Of a stretch of 64,000 nucleotides of DNA, positions 62,852 through 64,000 are shown piece by piece. The translations under genes and the position numbers were made by a program. Source of the stretch: Lachnospiraceae bacterium M18-1 (GTDB lineage Bacteria; Bacillota; Clostridia; Lachnospirales; Lachnospiraceae). The first letter of the stretch is position 1, and each line of letters opens with the position of its first letter. The DNA lies in assembly GCA_000403295.2 (NCBI GenBank), contig KE159609.1:376142-440141 (forward strand). The letters run 5' to 3'. The notes under the pieces are model-generated. The model was not told the DNA's origin and made no database searches. It saw only the letters and a program-made list of their open reading frames with translations.

Positions 62852-64000
62852 AGAACAAGAGTATCATAAACCGTTCAGCTTTCGGATATGGATGAAAATG
62901 CTGCCGTTTTTCCGGCCATACAAAAAGTATTTTGCAATCTCCTTTATGCTGAACATTTTCCTTGCCGGTGTAGATGTGGTTGTTCCGCTCTTCCAGAGCT
63001 ATGCCATCGACCGCTTCATTACGCCCGGCAGCCTGGATGGGCTGCGGCATTTTGCGCTCCTTTACGGCCTGGTGATCGTGCTCCAGACGATCGCTGTCTA
63101 TACCTCGGTCCATGCGGCGATCATCATTGAGATGAACCTGGGAAGGGATCTGAAATGGGCCCAGTTTGAACATCTGCAGACCCTGTCCTTTTCCTATTAC
63201 AATACGACTCCGGTAGGCTATATCCATGCCCGCGTCATGAGCGATACGCTGCGGATCGCCTCTTTGGTCGCATGGGGGCTGGTGGATATGTTCTGGGCGC
63301 TGCTCTATGTGCTCAGTGTATTTACGATCATGTTTCTGCTGAATGTCCGGCTGGCGTTGGTGATCCTGCTGATCGTGCCGTGCATTGCAGTTCTGACGGT
63401 GTATTTTCAGAATAAGATCCTGCACTGGAACCGGAAGGTGAGGAAGATCAACGCTCAGATCACCAGCGCGTACAATGAAGGGATCACCGGAGTCAGGACA
63501 TCAAAAAGTATGGGAATTGAAAAGGAAAATGAGAACGCATTTTTTCAGCATACGCTGGAGATGCAGCGGGCTGCGGGGCGCTCTGCAAAGCTGAACGCGG
63601 TCTATATCCCGGCGATCCTGCTGTTCAGTTCCGTGGCAGCAGCGGTGGTCCTGGCGCAGGGCGGCCATATGGTGCAGGAAGAGATCATGCGTCTGGGAAC
63701 CCTGTCCGTGTTTATCTCTTATGCGGTCATTATTTTTGAGCCGATCCAGCAGCTGGCAAGACTTTTGGCGGATCTGATTTCCTGCCAGGCGAATATTGAG
63801 CGTGTGACGGACTTGCTGGAGCAGGAACCAAATGTTGTAGACCGGGCGGATGTGATCCAAAAGTATGGGGATGCATTTTCACCGAAGCAGGAAAACTGGG
63901 AAAGAATCAAAGGCGATATCGTGTTTGAGGATGTCTCCTTTATGTATCCGGATGGGAAGGAATATGTGCTGGAGCACTTCAATCTCCATGTGCCTGCCGG
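62838..64000 (+). CDS. ABC exporter half-transporter B (cut by window end)
   Basis: The frame opens at ATG 62838 behind GGGAGGT, inside the last codons of the preceding half-transporter, and stays open to base 64000. The 387 visible residues include the six-helix membrane domain (FFRPYKKYFAISFMLNIFLA, then TLSFSYYNTTPVGYIHARVM). The start of the ATPase domain follows (DIVFEDVSFMYPDGKEYVLE). Walker A and B lie beyond the window. By analogy with other heterodimers it should carry the canonical catalytic Glu. Confidence 0.92.
   Translation, partial: MAAYEEQEYHKPFSFRIWMKMLPFFRPYKKYFAISFMLNIFLAGVDVVVPLFQSYAIDRFITPGSLDGLRHFALLYGLVIVLQTIAVYTSVHAAIIIEMNLGRDLKWAQFEHLQTLSFSYYNTTPVGYIHARVMSDTLRIASLVAWGLVDMFWALLYVLSVFTIMFLLNVRLALVILLIVPCIAVLTVYFQNKILHWNRKVRKINAQITSAYNEGITGVRTSKSMGIEKENENAFFQHTLEMQRAAGRSAKLNAVYIPAILLFSSVAAAVVLAQGGHMVQEEIMRLGTLSVFISYAVIIFEPIQQLARLLADLISCQANIERVTDLLEQEPNVVDRADVIQKYGDAFSPKQENWERIKGDIVFEDVSFMYPDGKEYVLEHFNLHVPA

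Overview
The window looks like a chromosomal segment of a Lachnospiraceae (Clostridium cluster XIVa) gut bacterium. The evidence is the glgC-glgD pair, spoVG, a dnaD-dnaI pair, a eukaryote-like ProS, a DUF6462-type small protein next to a Tn916-type integrase, a CptIN-like type III toxin-antitoxin locus, strong Shine-Dalgarno sites throughout, and a sortase-type wall protein. The species cannot be fixed from the sequence alone.

Region by region. (1) 1-8252: sugar catabolism. The tail of a solute-binding protein and two ABC permeases are followed by a GH36 alpha-galactosidase, then two reverse-strand AraC regulators and a GH30 glycosidase. (2) 8265-14800: an AT-rich accessory block with an XRE regulator and a stripped integrative element (sigma-like protein, Tn916 Orf8-like protein, DUF6462 protein, an unlisted 59-aa ribbon-helix-helix protein with a strong promoter and repeated operator, and a tyrosine integrase). 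It continues with a free-standing MetRS C-terminal domain, XRE and WYL remnants, and a Fic protein lacking its catalytic His. (3) 14873-16870: toxin-antitoxin territory. A decayed ToxN/AbiQ-like type III locus is followed by an apparently intact CptIN-like locus (two ~48-nt antitoxin repeats, terminator, 159-aa toxin). Between them lie a methyltransferase and a phage-like gene. (4) 17129-23266: redox and CoA enzymes mixed with remnants (flavodoxin tail, nitroreductase, DUF4405, YjiH-like). (5) 23564-28716: a 1492-aa sortase-anchored surface protein and a 96-aa conserved-looking hypothetical protein.

(6) 28987-40817: the core block rpmG-secE-nusG-rplK-rplA, an L10 leader, rplJ-rplL, rpoB-rpoC. 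A duplicated leader hairpin precedes both rplK and rplA. (7) 40899-45827, reverse strand: murC, dnaD, dnaI and prs, with DnaA-box-like sites just before dnaD. (8) 46063-48995: glgC-glgD and spoVG. (9) 49071-50962: an RluA-type pseudouridine synthase bracketed by copies of a dispersed repeat, then a holin-like type I toxin gene with a convergent antisense RNA, interrupted upstream by a MITE. (10) 50963-64000: XpaC-like and TelA-like proteins, proS, an AEC transporter, maf, a divergent chaperone triad (GrpE-like, Hsp70, J-like/SEC-C), a ferredoxin and a heterodimeric ABC exporter cut by the window end.

The strongest candidates for new biology are the accessory Hsp70 triad with a non-HPD J-domain, the two neighbouring type III toxin-antitoxin loci, the MITE-split type I toxin, and a palindrome-rich repeat of about 47 bp present in about eight copies that sit against gene ends. 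All functional calls come from reading motifs. No database search was possible.
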